Positions 9,576 through 22,117 of a DNA stretch of 64,000 bases are shown piece after piece. The notes below the pieces were generated by a model. It saw only the letters and a program-made list of their open reading frames with translations. It had not been told where the DNA came from and did not search any database. Both the position numbers and the translations under genes were made by a program. This stretch comes from Hymenopellis radicata (Eukaryota; Basidiomycota; Agaricomycetes; Agaricales; Physalacriaceae), in the NCBI GenBank assembly GCA_015501595.1, contig JADNRX010000026.1, forward strand, positions 244,679 through 308,678. Direction: 5' to 3'. Within the stretch, counting starts at the first letter, position 1, and every line of letters begins with the position of its first letter.

Positions 9576-10923
9576 TCATGCGATATCTAGATCATTAATC
9601 AGAGGCTCAATGGTGTCCAAGCCTAGGGCTTGCTGATTCCTTCGACAACCTCCCGGTAACAGGAATTTGAAGTCTTCGGCATGGTCGAGGAGATACCGAG
9701 GAAGACCGACTGCTGACTTCAACCTGTAACACCGTAAGACAGCGGTAACGCCATTCAATCGTACACTTACGGTTCAAGATGCATTTGGTTTATCAAGTCG
9801 CGGTACTGCAATGGGTATTAGATAGGTTTTCAAGACAAAGCAGCCGATTACGAACACTATACGCCTCTGGTAACATGCCGAATATATCCTTTCCAGTACA
9901 GATAGTGTCTTGGATTCGGTCAGGATCCAGCAGCTCCATTTGGCCGCCTATACGATCCGAGTGAGAAAATCCAGTCATTTTAGTGATGTATTCGGGAATG
10001 GTTTTGAAGCAGTAGCTACAATGCCAGCCCGCATCGGCTAGCATGTAGTCGCTGGTCTTCCGATGCGAATAGAATCCGTTGGAGGTCCAAAGTTGGATGC
10101 TGGCGCGCCAACTGTTGAAGCCGATGAACCATTCGAAGCTACTTGAGTGTGAGAAGCCAGGATGGCTATGCTTGATAAAGTCGGACGTACCTATAGAGAT
10201 AGTTGCGAAGTTGGAGGTGCAACGACATCCCAAAATCACAGTACTTCAACAGCTTCATGGTCGACAGCGACGGTATCTCGTCGATGTCGGACATGATTAC
10301 TAGCGACTTGGTGTTTGGATGAAACTCGATCATATGCGAGCGCAATAAGGAGGTCATTGCCCCGCGCGTCTCTGCCTCTGCCTGCCAAGCAGTCTGCCCT
10401 TCCTTCAAGGGATACCCGGGGACACTAAGAAAGCTCAATACACAGATAACACTTGTCAAAAGACGCCTCACAAACGATACGATATCTTCTTGTCAAACTG
10501 AGCGAATCGTTTCCGGTTGTTGGCGAAATAAGTCTCCTTGGCCAATCCGGTGAACGTCGCGTTGGACTCGATGATGAAGAATCTGTCCACTATTGGGCTG
10601 AGTTCATTAAGCCGTATCTCGAGCAAGTCCAATTCGCTGCTCATGAGTATGGCGTCCAGAAGCTTGTAGTCCTCAAGATTGGCCCTCGGCTTCCATCCGT
10701 GGAGCGAACACGTATGCTCGTCCAGGAGCATACCCTCTGCATAATAATGCGGTATTACATGCGTTGGTCCGTCCGCGGTATCCCATAATGGCCGTGTCCC
10801 GTAGGAAATGACATTCCGTATCTGGTAGTGGTAATGCGAGAGGACGTAGACCAAAGTTCCCGCGACGACGAGGGCGGGGATGAGGAGCGTCTTGAAGCGC
10901 TGTCGCCGAAGGACATTCGACAT
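9576..10923 (-). CDS. GT17 beta-1,4-mannosyl-glycoprotein GlcNAc-transferase-like
   Basis: Exons 10923-10472, 10424-10191, 10141-9856, 9805-9771 and 9723-9576 give 384 residues. A signal anchor (TLLIPALVVAGTLVYVL, about residues 12-28) follows a short basic cytoplasmic N-terminus, a type II Golgi topology. Family features include DAILMSSELDLLEIRLNEL, FIIESNATFTG, the acidic metal-site-like MSDIDEIPS, SSFEWFIGFNSWRAS and GWHCSYCF. Vertebrate MGAT3 of this family adds bisecting GlcNAc to N-glycans; fungal members are widespread but their acceptor is not established. About 250 nt separate it from the next gene on the same strand. The frame is intact. Confidence is high for the family, low for the exact reaction. 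Confidence 0.88.
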
Positions 10924-11175
10924 TATGGATGCGCTGTCAGTGGTAGAAGGAAAATAATGGACCCACCACCATGCAGTTCAGCATCAAGATGACGACGTGG
11001 GAGAATATCGCCACGTGGAGGGATTTGCCACCGACACTGCGGGATCTGCGCGTCTCTTTCGACGATTGGAACGCCTTCCAGAACATTGAATAGATCGTAA
11101 GTGTCATAAATATCAAACGTCGGGGTAAGTACCGTGATAATAATGTAAAGTATATAAGTTTAGTCCACCTTGTCA

Positions 11176-13084
11176 TTACGACACAGACGTCCCTCGTCCT
11201 TTTCTGTCTTTAGTTGGTGGAGGTCCAACAGACACGACGCGCAGTGGTAGGTTGCCTATCCTGTTGGCCGAGCCACCCGCGTATGGTGGCGGAGAGTCTA
11301 ACCCACTGGAGGATTCTGAATACTCCGTTGTGACTTGCGTTGAGGACTCGGTAACGTCGCGGTAATAATGAGTCGATATAGGTCTGTAAGGAGATAGTGA
11401 TATGCCAGCAGTACTGGGGGTCATGGGCATGAGTGTGGTGGTCTCATGCGGCTCTATGGAGTAGATATAAGGAGTGGCGGCTGGACCGGTTGAAAAGTCG
11501 GGCTGAGCTCCCTCCGCTGCCTTGGCTACCTTCGCGCGATGCAAACGATACAGCATGACACAGCCGATAACCAGGACGACGACGAGGGCGACCACGCCTA
11601 TGGTGATGCCTGCGATGGCACCTGCAGAAATGCCCGTAGAAGATTGCGCCCTTGGGACGAGTCCAACCGATCCTTGTGACGGACCAGAGACAGAAAAGAT
11701 CCTACAATGAGTTGAGTGAGTAGGAAGGTTTGATTCGAAAAACAGGCGTACATGTAGATAGCGGAAATGAACACGGAACCAAGAGCATACTCGGAGACAG
11801 ATGTATCGATCCATTCTTCGACGGTGCTAATGCAGTGGCCTGTCGCCGCTTGTCTTACGAGGACGGACTCGTCAAGACTGACCGCGTATCCATTGAAGGT
11901 GAATGTCAGCGTCATCTTAGCGTCACACGGGACATCCCACACATTCGTGGCAGATGTGTTTGGGTTAGGATGGGATTGGGCGCCTTGCACAGTAGAAACT
12001 GAATAATATCAGCAAGATGATTTTTATCACAGCTTGGAGAACTTACAGATGGAACGAGCTTGTGCTGATGGAAATCGCAGCGGAGCAAGGAAGGGATCGA
12101 CAATAGCATGAACTTTAGATTGCCGCAGTTGACCTCCTCCCGAACTCTGGAAAACCCAAGAGTCCATGTCAATGTAAAAATCTGCATCGCTTGCATTCGA
12201 GTTGAAGGCGGTCATCGGCAGCCATGTGATATCACCAGTAAACGCGGAGGGATCGGGTGCAAGCAAATGCATTTCACCTCCGTCAGTGGGGGAATGCGGG
12301 CCGTTGAGCGCCAAACCATATGTGAAATTCGAGCTCTCCGGATGCTGTGAGAGCCAGTTGCCAGCCAGAGTTTCATTGAACTTGCCGTCGCCTTAAATAG
12401 GGTGGTCAGTGAAACCTTATAGAGCGGAGTGGACGAGCTTACGGCCGTTTGTACCGAGACCAATGACGCCGGAGTACCCGTAGGATGGCACGATTGTTTG
12501 CGACTGATTCGCCACAATGACTGAGGAAAACATAAGGAGAAGGCAAATAGGTCATCGTTGGAAACCTACTAGACTGGTTTGCATATGCCCAAGGTGAACC
12601 GTTAGCCCTTGTGAGCTGGCAATCTTCTTTGACCAGATTACCGCTAGTAGCGCTAGACCATAGCGATACCTGCCCAGTATTCGACGTCTCTTGAACGGAA
12701 GACGAAGCGGATGGATCATATCTGAAACGATGCGGTGAATGAGAGTACTGAGAGAGCTTGCGAACACCTACGATTGCACACCACACGAATCGCAGGTGTT
12801 TCCTGCTACCATGGTATAGCCCGTCGACGTTGAGATTGAGAAGGGAAGGTTTTGGACATTAGCCCCCGAGGACTGTTAGAAAAGTAAGAATAAGCCCGTG
12901 ACCAGGCAGCGGAGGGAAGAATACGAACCATGGCAAGATTTAGCGAGTATTGTCGCACGTCGTTGACGTTCAGAGGAATTCGCACCGGCTGGACTCCTTG
13001 AGCGCGTCTGTCCAAAAGCCCTCTCTTGCTTCCAAACACCACATGACAGAAAGAAAGAAAAAGAAAAAATCGAAAAGAAAACAT
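11176..13084 (-). CDS. Membrane-anchored aspartic-protease-like (A1 fold) protein
   Basis: Seven exons (13084-12929, 12872-12772, 12721-12570, 12520-12443, 12391-12047, 11998-11752, 11701-11176) give 534 residues. A signal peptide (FSFRFFLFLSFCHVVFG) starts the protein. The ectodomain follows the pepsin fold in outline: SYGYSGVIGLGTNG, AIVDPF near residue 265, and the C-lobe ending YALGSVFISAIYM, comparable to the ILGSVFLRSVYTVFD block of A1 peptidases. The first catalytic DTG is not present (ISTSTGYTM at the expected place) and the second reads DPF rather than DTG, so proteolysis is doubtful. A transmembrane helix (AGITIGVVALVVVLVIGCVM) and a cytoplasmic tail of about 140 residues rich in Ser/Thr/Pro follow. 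Cell-surface location is inferred; function is unknown, possibly a binding or sensor protein. Confidence 0.8.
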
Positions 13085-13135
13085 GAAGGAGAGAAGGTGA
13101 AAGTGAATAAAAAGGAAACACCTATGTCGCGGTGT

Positions 13136-13144
13136 TTTATATAG
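13136..13144 (-). promoter_or_regulatory. TATA box of the A1-like gene
   Basis: CTATATAAAA on the minus strand, about 55 nt upstream of the start at 13084, followed by a pyrimidine-rich leader. Confidence 0.5.
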
Positions 13145-13705
13145 GCGGGTGCGCCCATAGCGGCCGATCGGTATATAGCGGGCATGCTGGGCGCCCAAGT
13201 CAGACACGTTCCAAGTTTCACTTTTGGGAGGGCACAGCAAATGTGTGGCGGTTGGGGCAGGCATACCACTAGTTTGGAGCAAGTTCAGAGTGAGTTGGAC
13301 ACAGCGACGTTTCAAAGGCTAAAAGCGTATTGTATGTACAGCGTATGCAGAGGTTTAGTGCTTCGCATTCCAACGATGCTAGACGGATGTATCTCAGAGG
13401 CAACAGAGTCGGGTGCGGAGTCAGGTAGGTGGATACCAATTTGAATGTAGATGCATCCAGATTCCAGGGTATAAGCGACGGTGTTACTGTATTAGTCGTC
13501 GACTTAGTCGTGGTCCGAAGCTTTAGGGGGTCTAACCCTAACCTTGTGTTGAACGCGCACATGTGAGCACGTGCTTGTGACACGGGCCGTAAGCTTCTCA
13601 CGGTCGTTTGTTGAGCTGCCACTTTCATCGTCGTTCCCTTCCGCCATCACCGCCCTCTTCATCTCCGTTCTTCCCGTCGTAAAGACTTTGCCACTGTCGG
13701 GAACG

Positions 13706-16700
13706 ATGAACTCGCACAAGTCGTCTCCCTTGCGAGACAGACTTTTGTCGAACTCCCCGGACCCAATCAAGTCGTCCATTCTTCGAGAATCCGGTATGGG
13801 CTGGAATTCTCCCCCATCATCCGAGTCAAACGGCAGTGGAAACTCAGTTACCTCTCCTTTGCGACTTCAGAAACGTGACCATCCTGTTCGCCCTCCATTG
13901 CCAGAGGTCCATCGTCGCTCGTCGTCTAGCTACCGCCATGTTCGAAACAACAACCTCGTCTCGAAATCTCCATTCAAATCCCAGATACCAATGCCCTTGG
14001 GTACACCAACTCGCAGTTCTCCTCTTCCCTCCACGGTGCCGCCTCGTAAAGTGTCGGGTGAGAAGCGGGCGCGTCCATTGTCCATGCACGAACAGGCAGA
14101 GAACGAGAATGAGCGGCCGTTTGCTTTGAAGAGGGAAAGGCGACAGTCAAAGACATACCAAGGTCTTATTCAGAAGGAGCCCGTCACCAAGAGTCCATTT
14201 CGACGTGGTCTTCATTCAGATTCAGACCCTTCCAGCAGCTCCAGTTCGGATCCCCCTCCCACCTCTGAAACCGAACCACCTCTCCCTCCACTTCCTTCCT
14301 CTGATCCTGACCTTCCCGTACCCTCGCGGTCACACGTCCTTCAGTCACCCTCGAAAATCCCCACTCCAAATTCTAGGCCGCGACACCTACACGTCCATCT
14401 TTGGTATCCCGTCGCCTTCACGGTCCCCGTGCCAGTGGACGGCGTGAGCGCAGAAAAACGGTTACATGGGACGAACGTTGCGACGTCGTGGAGATCAGTT
14501 GCGGAGAAGAGGGCAGTGACGATGCGCTGGACATGGACAGTTCAGACGAGGAGCCCTCTCATCCTTTTGAAGAACACGCCGATCCATTTTTCCAAGGTGA
14601 CCAGGACGATGACCAATCGTCTGCGAATGATTCGTACGAAAGCATTGACATCCAGGCTATCGAGAACCCTTTGGAATTGGATCCAGATACCAGCATCACT
14701 GGACTGGTAGATGAAATGTTTGGCTCCCGCCACCAAAGTACTCCTCCAAGACATGGGGCGGATATACCAACTGATCTTGAGACGGAGGACGGTGTCCCTT
14801 TTGGTCGGTCTCATCATGCAGATAGAGCCGCTTACCAGCACCACGAAGCAATGTCACCTCCACCCATCCCCTTTAACCCCACGTCCACCTCCTCGCCGAT
14901 GGGTTCTTTAGACCGCATGCGTGGTTCACCGATGAATACAGGTCGTCCTCGTTCAAACTCCGATATATTGGACGATTACGAGGACGAGGACATTCAAATG
15001 TTACCAGAGTCTCCTTCCCCTGTCAAGTCACGCAGAAATACGATGCCCAGTGGTAGCCCTGTGCCACCTTTCCGCCTATCTATCGGTAAGTTTTCAATGT
15101 ACTTATGGGTTACCCTTCGATCTATATCCACTCAATAGGTTCTCCTACGGAAGACCCATATGTTCCACCATCTCTTCCAGACGAATCGTTGCCTGTCAAG
15201 GCCGACGAGAGTTTTCAGGATGAGGCGACAAATCCTGACAGTTCCTTTGCTCGGTCTGATCTGGACATAAGCGCTTTGGAGGAAGAATTGAACGTTCACC
15301 AGGTAGGAATGGTACCACTATTAGACTTCTATGCCTCTAACTCGCTTCTCATTTTAGTCTACACCCGATAAAGGACAGCCTGAGGTATCCACTACAACCG
15401 ATTCGCCGTTTTCAGTTGCTAGACGTCCACCTCTTCCCCTCACTCCATCAGCCGCTATATCTCCATTGGGCGCAGCATCTTCACCTTCTTTGCGCACGAC
15501 AAGAAGTCCAGAATCAGTCAACACCACTCCCGACCACAGAAAGCCGCGGATCAGTCTCGAGGAGCTTCAGCAACGTCTTACTCAACGACGCAGCTTCGGC
15601 AGCCCTAGTCCCGGCCCCAGTCCGCATTCTAGCTCCAGGCCGAACTTCCAGGCTGGAGATTACCTAGGCGCGCCAGGTGCTGTTAAGGACGAAGAAGAGA
15701 AGGATAGGGACACTACATCCATCATGACCGCGATGACAGACGTTAGCGCCATCAGTGCCGAAACCGCTACTATTATGAGGGCCGAAAAGCACATTGTTGA
15801 CGTTGCCGTAGCAGTTGTCGAATCGTCTCGCGAAGACCCTGCTGCAGATTCGGAATTTGGCATGTTGAAGGCGGATGACAGTCATCGATTGAAGTTCGAT
15901 TTCGGGAGCAAGTTCGGTCGTGGTCTAGGGTTCGAACAGTTGGATTCCGCCGATGAGACTGGCTCCGGCAGCCCTCTTTTGTCTGTGAAGACTTCCCTTC
16001 CTTTAGAAAGCAGCAGCATGCAATGTGACCCTTCCGCGGACACTAACAGCATCGCACGAACCGAGATCTCCTCTGTCGACGTCGACATGGACATGCGAAG
16101 CGCTCTCGACAGACTCATGGACGATGTGTCGAGCCACCGACTCGAACCCAGGGACATAACAATGTCGACGGAAGACGGGGATGAGTCGTTAGAACGCCTC
16201 CAAGACGAGGAACCCATGGACGAACCTGCCATTCCTCGTATAATGGAGCGTGCGGCAACCGATTCAGCCATCATCATAAATGCGCCACCAAATGGGTTAC
16301 TCAGTCGCAGCGCCAGTGGGGCTTCCAGCACTACCATCCCACCTCCAGTCCCACCTAAGGATAACATTCGCAACCGCGAGGCCCTCATTCTAGAGAAGAG
16401 ACGGGAGATGAGACGACTCGAGGAAGAAGACGAAGCTGCTTTTTATGGTCGCCCACCTCCGAGAGCGGAGCATCTTGCAGTTTCTTCTGGACGCCCTAGT
16501 CGCAGAAGGAGCAGGAGCACAGGTGATGTGGATGACGTTAGGGTTGGTACGAAGCGTTACACAACTGGAGGTCTGCTGGATATCGGACCATTATCACCGC
16601 AAGATGACGACCCTCTCGGAGATAGTATTGAAAAAGAACTTCGAAAACTGGAAGCCCCGCAGAAGAGTGTAAGTCAAGTTCACATTACTGTATTACCTCC

Positions 16701-18309
16701 AATTAACCTCGCGTTCGTAGAAATACCAGGTCCGACAGCATGTGGAAACTATATATGCGTCGTCGGACAACAATGTGTCGCATGCAGGTGATCTCAACAC
16801 CGGAAGGGCCTGGAAAACCGTCAGAAGACCGTCAGATATGGTACGCTTGAACCACTAGCCTCTATATGATTTCTGACGTGGCACATTCAGAACGAGTACT
16901 CCAAGCAGATCAAAGAATACCGCGCACAAGAAAAACCAGGCAAGGCGTATGGCAAAGTGTTTGTGAAAGGTCTGTGTCCCGTTCAACCGTTCAATCAATC
17001 TCTTATCTTCTTGTAGTTTTGGGTTTGAAGGGTATCTCAACACCAATGCCCCAAGAACCGACCGCGGTGTCCTGTACACTCAACAATGGTATTCATTTCG
17101 TCACGACGCCAGAGTGCAGGTTCAGTCCTGATTGTGCGATCAATCAAGAGTTTGAACTGTAGGTTGCCTCTTGCCTTGCCGATTATTTTGAATGTAATGC
17201 TAATTTTCATTGTAGTATCGAACACAGTAAATTGGAGTTCACGTTGACTCTGAAAATTCGGCGAGATCCTCATATTATCTCCCAATTCAAGGCACTGGCG
17301 CCTCCTCCTGCTGCGCCAATTGCACCACCACCTGTCGTCCACACCTCCTCAAAGAGCGGGATGCGAAGTTTCTTCTCCTCTTCTCCTAAAAAATCGAAGG
17401 AAAAGTTGAAGGCCCAAGCACCCCCCGCGCAGCCTGCACAGCCTGTACATCGTCTGCCCGAAAATCTTGCTCGATATCTGAAGCCAGATGGCACACTGGC
17501 GCGTGCTTTCATCTCTTTCAAGGACGTGGCACAACGATGTGATACACGGATCTTCGAGACGGCTTTCCCGCTCATTGGACAGAAGTTGGAAGCTGGTAAT
17601 AAGTCGACGACCGCCCAGGTCGGCGAGATGGTATTGCAGATTTTCCGACTACCGCCACTACCAGGCATTGCACCCGACCAACTACCGCAAAGTCTGGAAG
17701 AATGCCATCGTGGGCTGCGACATATCAATTGGCATAAGGTCACCTACTTCGAAGGCACTCTTACTCAAAGTGGGGGTGACTGTTTGGTATGTTATGTTGA
17801 GCTGGTATGAGTTGTTGTGACTGATATGCATGCAGACCTGGCGGCGTCGACAATTGAGGGTGATTGGTTCCAACTTGGTCGCGTTCAACGATGTCACGAA
17901 AAAGGCTACGGCTACCATCAGCCTCAAGAAGGCCATCACAGTTGAAGACGACAAGGCTGTACGCGACGCGGCTATGAGTCCAGCGTCTGCGTCGACTTCG
18001 AGAAGTCGATACGCCGACGACTACGATGGAATGTATGGAGTCGAACGTTCGTTTAGACTCGTGTTTCCCGACGAAGAGATTATCTTCTTCGCTGACACGG
18101 ACGAAGAGAAGGAGAAATGGTAAGTGTCGTTTCAACCTCGCCTGCGACGCGTCTGGATTCATTGTTCATCTAGGTTGGAAGTTCTACGCGCATTGGTAGG
18201 GCATATTCCCCCGCATCCCTTATGGGCGGAATTGCTCTGGCAGAGGGCGGAGGAGATGGCGAAGGCCAATCGCAGGACATCGACCGTCCCGAAGAAGGGA
18301 CCCGTGTAG
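13706..18309 (+). CDS. BUD4: BUD4/anillin-like septation protein with C-terminal PH domain
   Basis: Ten exons (13706-14317, 14377-15085, 15139-15302, 15358-16668, 16721-16840, 16891-16969, 17017-17158, 17216-17786, 17836-18119, 18174-18309) give 1375 residues. The first half is disordered, rich in Ser/Pro and acidic stretches with many SP/TP sites, as expected of a cell-cycle-kinase substrate. Near the C-terminus is the anillin/Bud4 C2-like region (VFVKVLGLKGISTPMP, TTPECRFSPDCAINQEFEL, LEFTLTLKIRRDPHI), then a PH domain (KVTYFEGTLTQSGGDCLTW to LVFPDEEIIFFADTDEEKEKW, with the conserved Trp) ending at HPLWAELLWQRAEEMAK. Bud4/Mid1-type anillins organise septins and the cytokinetic ring; this role is inferred by homology. 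The intron at 14318-14376 has a weak donor (GTACCC), but the frame demands a splice there. The frame is otherwise intact over 4.1 kb of coding sequence. Confidence 0.92.
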
Positions 18310-21300
18310 ACCACGCTTGCTTTGCTGACAGTGACTTATCTTGTGCATTACCTTGTATACTATTTTCGCTCAGAACACTGCACTCATCATGATCAATCGT
18401 ACATTATGTCCATGTATTATGCTGTTCACTTATGATTGATGCTTTTCGCCACTCCAAAGGCGCACAATACACGGCCGGGCTCGATGCATTGAATGAGCGC
18501 AGGCACCTTATTAGATCCCGATTCCCGGTCCACTCTTGAATTCTGGGCGAGTTTCACGCCGAGCGTGGCGGCGGGGACGCCGATGCTTGGTCCCCCGGCC
18601 CGGGCTGAAGAATTTGATCTTTCCGTTCAAAGAAGCTTTCAAGTTTAGACGCATGTCGAGGATCGCATCAAATGATAAATCATCGGTTTCTGCGCACGTA
18701 CACAGGTTGTTAACGGATAAGGTACGGATGCTGATGACTTTGGGCTGAGAATGCGGACGTCCCATGATGGACTTGCGCTCGATAACTGCGAAATTTATAC
18801 GTCAAAAGCCTGATGAAAGAGGCTCGTTGAAATAGCGCGTGTTATGAGTGTGTACAAGAGGCCACTGAATGTGTAGTATTCATCGTTCGATTCCATTCGC
18901 GCAGATGCGTAAGATACCGTTAATTACGAGTGAGTGCTAAGGCTTTTTGAAGACTGGCAGACTATAAGCCGTTGAGGGTTGGGAGTATGACTGAGACATA
19001 CCAAGAAGATGGCCATCGGAGCTGATCACTGTAACTCCTGAAGTCCAGGATGAGAAGGGCCTGCAGTCTTCTGGCGTTCGCGAAGATTTGAAGATAGCAA
19101 GCTCTGACCTTGGTGAATTCAATGTTGACGTGAATCCTGCCAACAGGCTTCCATAAATGAAGTACAAAGTACTCGTTTCCAAGAGCGTAGATTACGTTGA
19201 AGGACACGACTGTTGATAGTTTAAAGATGGTCGTAGTGGTCAATGAGGAGGATGAGCATCTCGATCAAGATTGGTAATTCAGGTTTTTTCCCTTCCTCCA
19301 CCTACATGCCAGACATTTCGAGACCAGCTCCATGCCATGTCGCTATGGAACAGCTTCATCGAGGACGTCTTTTTCCCCTGGACAACATGTCGTCAAATTC
19401 AACAGAAATAACGAGGGGGAGAACACCTACGGGATTTATGCCTGTATTCCAGCTCCTTTACGGGTCGCCAGGATTGCCAGAAAACAGGATTCAAGCATAC
19501 TCCACCGTCGACCAGGGCGTAGAAGAGGAGATTGCACAATCCGTGATATAAAGAGAGAGAGGTTCTTTCTTGGTCATCAAGTCTGATTGACGACTACACT
19601 GCTCTAGCGTGCCACGCTAGAGAGAGCGGTTCTTCCTTGGTCATCAAGTCTGATTGACAAGAACAACTACACTGCTCTAGCGTGCCACGCTAGAGCGTAC
19701 TCCCTTCCTTTTCATGCTGTAATGGATTGAGAGGGCTCGGGTTCTTGAGACAGCGAGGGTGAATTCTTGAGGAGGACGACAAGTTTGGATGGGTCTACGG
19801 TGAGATTGAAGCTCCTTCCACCGACGCGGAATTCATAATTCACGCCTGGCAGACGAGCGTATCCTTGTTCTTTTCGCGACTTCGGCAAATACCTACTTGA
19901 ACTGGACTTGGCTTATCTGTGCTCCCAAAATTGTCTCTGAGCTGATCATTCTTGTCGTCCTCTCCAATGCTATTTTGATTCCTGGTCTTGCATGCTGTTC
20001 TCGACGAGTTCACGCAGGCTTCAGAATTCAAGTTCTCCTCCTCCTCCGCCGCCACATCACGTGATTCCGTCTGAGGAAGGAGAGTTTGAAAGTACCACAC
20101 GCTTTGGAATAGTCGAACACAATCACTGTGTACAGAACGCACTTTTTGCCTGGTTATGGAGCGGAAGGGAAATGGTTCGTTTGGCTGTCTCCTCCAAGCA
20201 TGGATGTGAAGGGGTGGAATGGGCTGTCCCGGCTACGTGCTCGCCATCGGGTATGTCTGAGGCGCGTCGTGGATGATTTTTCGTCGCTAGAACGCGCAGG
20301 GGGTCGGTGGTCGAGGCAGATTGTTCCTGGTTTCTGACGCGAGAGAAGCTAGCGTTGCACTTTCGTAACCAAAACTGGATCCTCCGTCTCCGTTAAAAAG
20401 TTTAAAATTCAATGGCGGCACTCACTTACTTCCCACCGCCCTCAGACATACGCTATGGACCATAGACCTCCATCCCGCGCGTTGCGCCTCCGTGCGCCCG
20501 TTTGCAAGAGCTATGGCGGGCGGTACCATCCCTACGCTCGACTACGTCCATCGTTACGTCCATCGTTCGATACGGAGATGGTGCTTGTATGTCGCTTGAT
20601 TCTTGTCCTGGCGAAAGTCTGGCTGACGCTTCTACATAGATTTTGGCGGCTATTGAGATGGACATTGAGCAGCTGGCGGTACTACCCACTTTAGTCGCGA
20701 TCACTGTACAGTTACTTACGCGGACTTAAAGATGCCTGAAGAGCTGGACGAAGCCTCGGATACAGGCGTTGAAGATGCCAATGGAGAGGCGCCATCGCTG
20801 CCTCGCTTGACCTGGTGGAGATTGCTGTGGGCCGCCATCGTAAGCCATCCTGACGTATGTTGCACCTGGGTTGAATCTTCTGCTAGGGGGCTGCTATCGT
20901 TTGCCGAGTCGTCGAGCATGCGATTGGTGCGTGAAGAAATGAGTGTAGGAGGAGAAGCAGTAGAAAAGGTGGGTTGAAGCGTCTTCTTTGTCCTTATTCG
21001 TCAGTCGCCTTAATGCATTAATTTTATTGCAGGCCCTGCTCACGCCGACTCCCACGTCAAAGAGCATCACAGCTGTCCTTGTTCTGTTTGTTGCCTTCTT
21101 TGATGCCTCTGGTTTTTCTTGTTACTCGTTGATCTGTTTGCATCATCTTGTTCTTGTTCTTGTATTCTTGTAATAATCATTCTCGTTCGGTCCATTTTTC
21201 TCTCCCATTTTCACTCGAAGGCTCAGCGCTCAATGCAAGGAACCGGCATTACTATTGCGTCAATGGAGCATGAAGGAATCAAAACCAGTTACTATATTCC

Positions 21301-22082
21301 ATACCACGGCCAAGCCGAATATATTCCAGCGTTTCCTGTCGCTAGCTTCTTTTCCCTCGTCAACGTTATAAGGCGCTGTCTGTGCCTTAGCGTTCTAGCC
21401 AAGTGTACGGCATGCATGTGGCGTTGCACCAAAGGCAACTGTGCCCTCATACGAGAAACTGCGGCTACTAGCTGCGATGCGACCACATGAGAAAGCAGGC
21501 AAAGTGGGCTGGTGGAGGTAGAGAACAGAGAGCCACACGGTTACCCCAGTTATTTTATGACTATGCAAGTTCGAGTCAATTCTAGGGTCGGCCGGCGGTA
21601 CCGACAGATCATCATAGGCGGCAGTGCCGCCTGTTGCAAGATGCGTTGAGACTTGAGGTCGACGGCGGCTAATAATGATCAGAGGCGGGATGAGAACGTT
21701 AACGTCGCGATCGGCCGGCGTCTTTACCTGATCTACCATAATAATAACTAAGGCTGCCTCACGCTGACCACCACCATCTTCCAGATTCTGTTAGAACAAC
21801 CTTGTTTGAGTCTCAGTCCTTGTCGTTTGCACGTTGGGCAATAACACCGAGCCAGAATGGTCCCATGCTAGCCCATGCGCCGTCGGTAGCGTCGGTTCAC
21901 AACTATTATTAACCATTCTCGGTCCGGTCTTCCTCTCGCCGCCACAGTATTCGTGTGAAACGACAGCGACGGCTGGGTTCGGAGCCTGAATGGCCCTTGA
22001 TTCGCCCCCGCCTCTGCCTCTGCGCATGACCAGCCAGCATCCGAGCGGACCGTCGAAAGTCATGCCACCATGTACAGAGGAC
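18310..22082. other. Gene-poor stretch, weak frames only
   Basis: No gene can be supported with confidence in 3.8 kb. Weak candidates are a minus-strand frame from about 18795 to 18511, with VIERKSIMGRPHSQP leading to a basic C-terminus RPRRHARRETRP and perhaps preceded by spliced pieces up to 19243; a two-exon minus-strand model 20919-20720 plus 20649-20532 of 105 residues; and plus-strand open pieces at 19990-20340. None matches a family I know. A tandem duplication with palindromes lies at 19554-19695. From 21000 the sequence is T-rich and AT-skewed. Confidence 0.4.
19554..19695. repeat. Tandem duplication, each copy ending in a perfect palindrome
   Basis: Two neighbouring copies (about 19554-19620 and 19621-19692) share GGTCATCAAGTCTGATTGAC and then CTACACTGCTCTAGCGTG. 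Each ends in CTCTAGCGTG-C-CACGCTAGAG, a perfect 10-bp inverted repeat around one base (19602-19622 and 19675-19695). The copies differ by a few substitutions and a 6-nt insertion. It lies in the gene-poor stretch; function is unknown. Confidence 0.9.
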
Positions 22083-22089
22083 TATAAAG
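22083..22089 (+). promoter_or_regulatory. TATA box of the first GH43 gene
   Basis: TATAAAG, only 29 nt upstream of the ATG at 22118, implying a very short 5' leader. Confidence 0.5.
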
Positions 22090-22117
22090 GCCAGGGAACA
22101 CAAAGATTTACGCAACG

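Noticed and set aside
10937..11176. 79-codon minus-strand frame between the GT17 and A1-like genes
   Set aside because: It fills the short gap between two same-strand genes, overlaps the stop of one, and has no domain; probably leader or chance.
13571..13705. Upstream in-frame start for BUD4
   Set aside because: The segment 13571-13705 is an open leader with a hydrophobic composition unlike an anillin N-terminus; the ATG at 13706 fits better.
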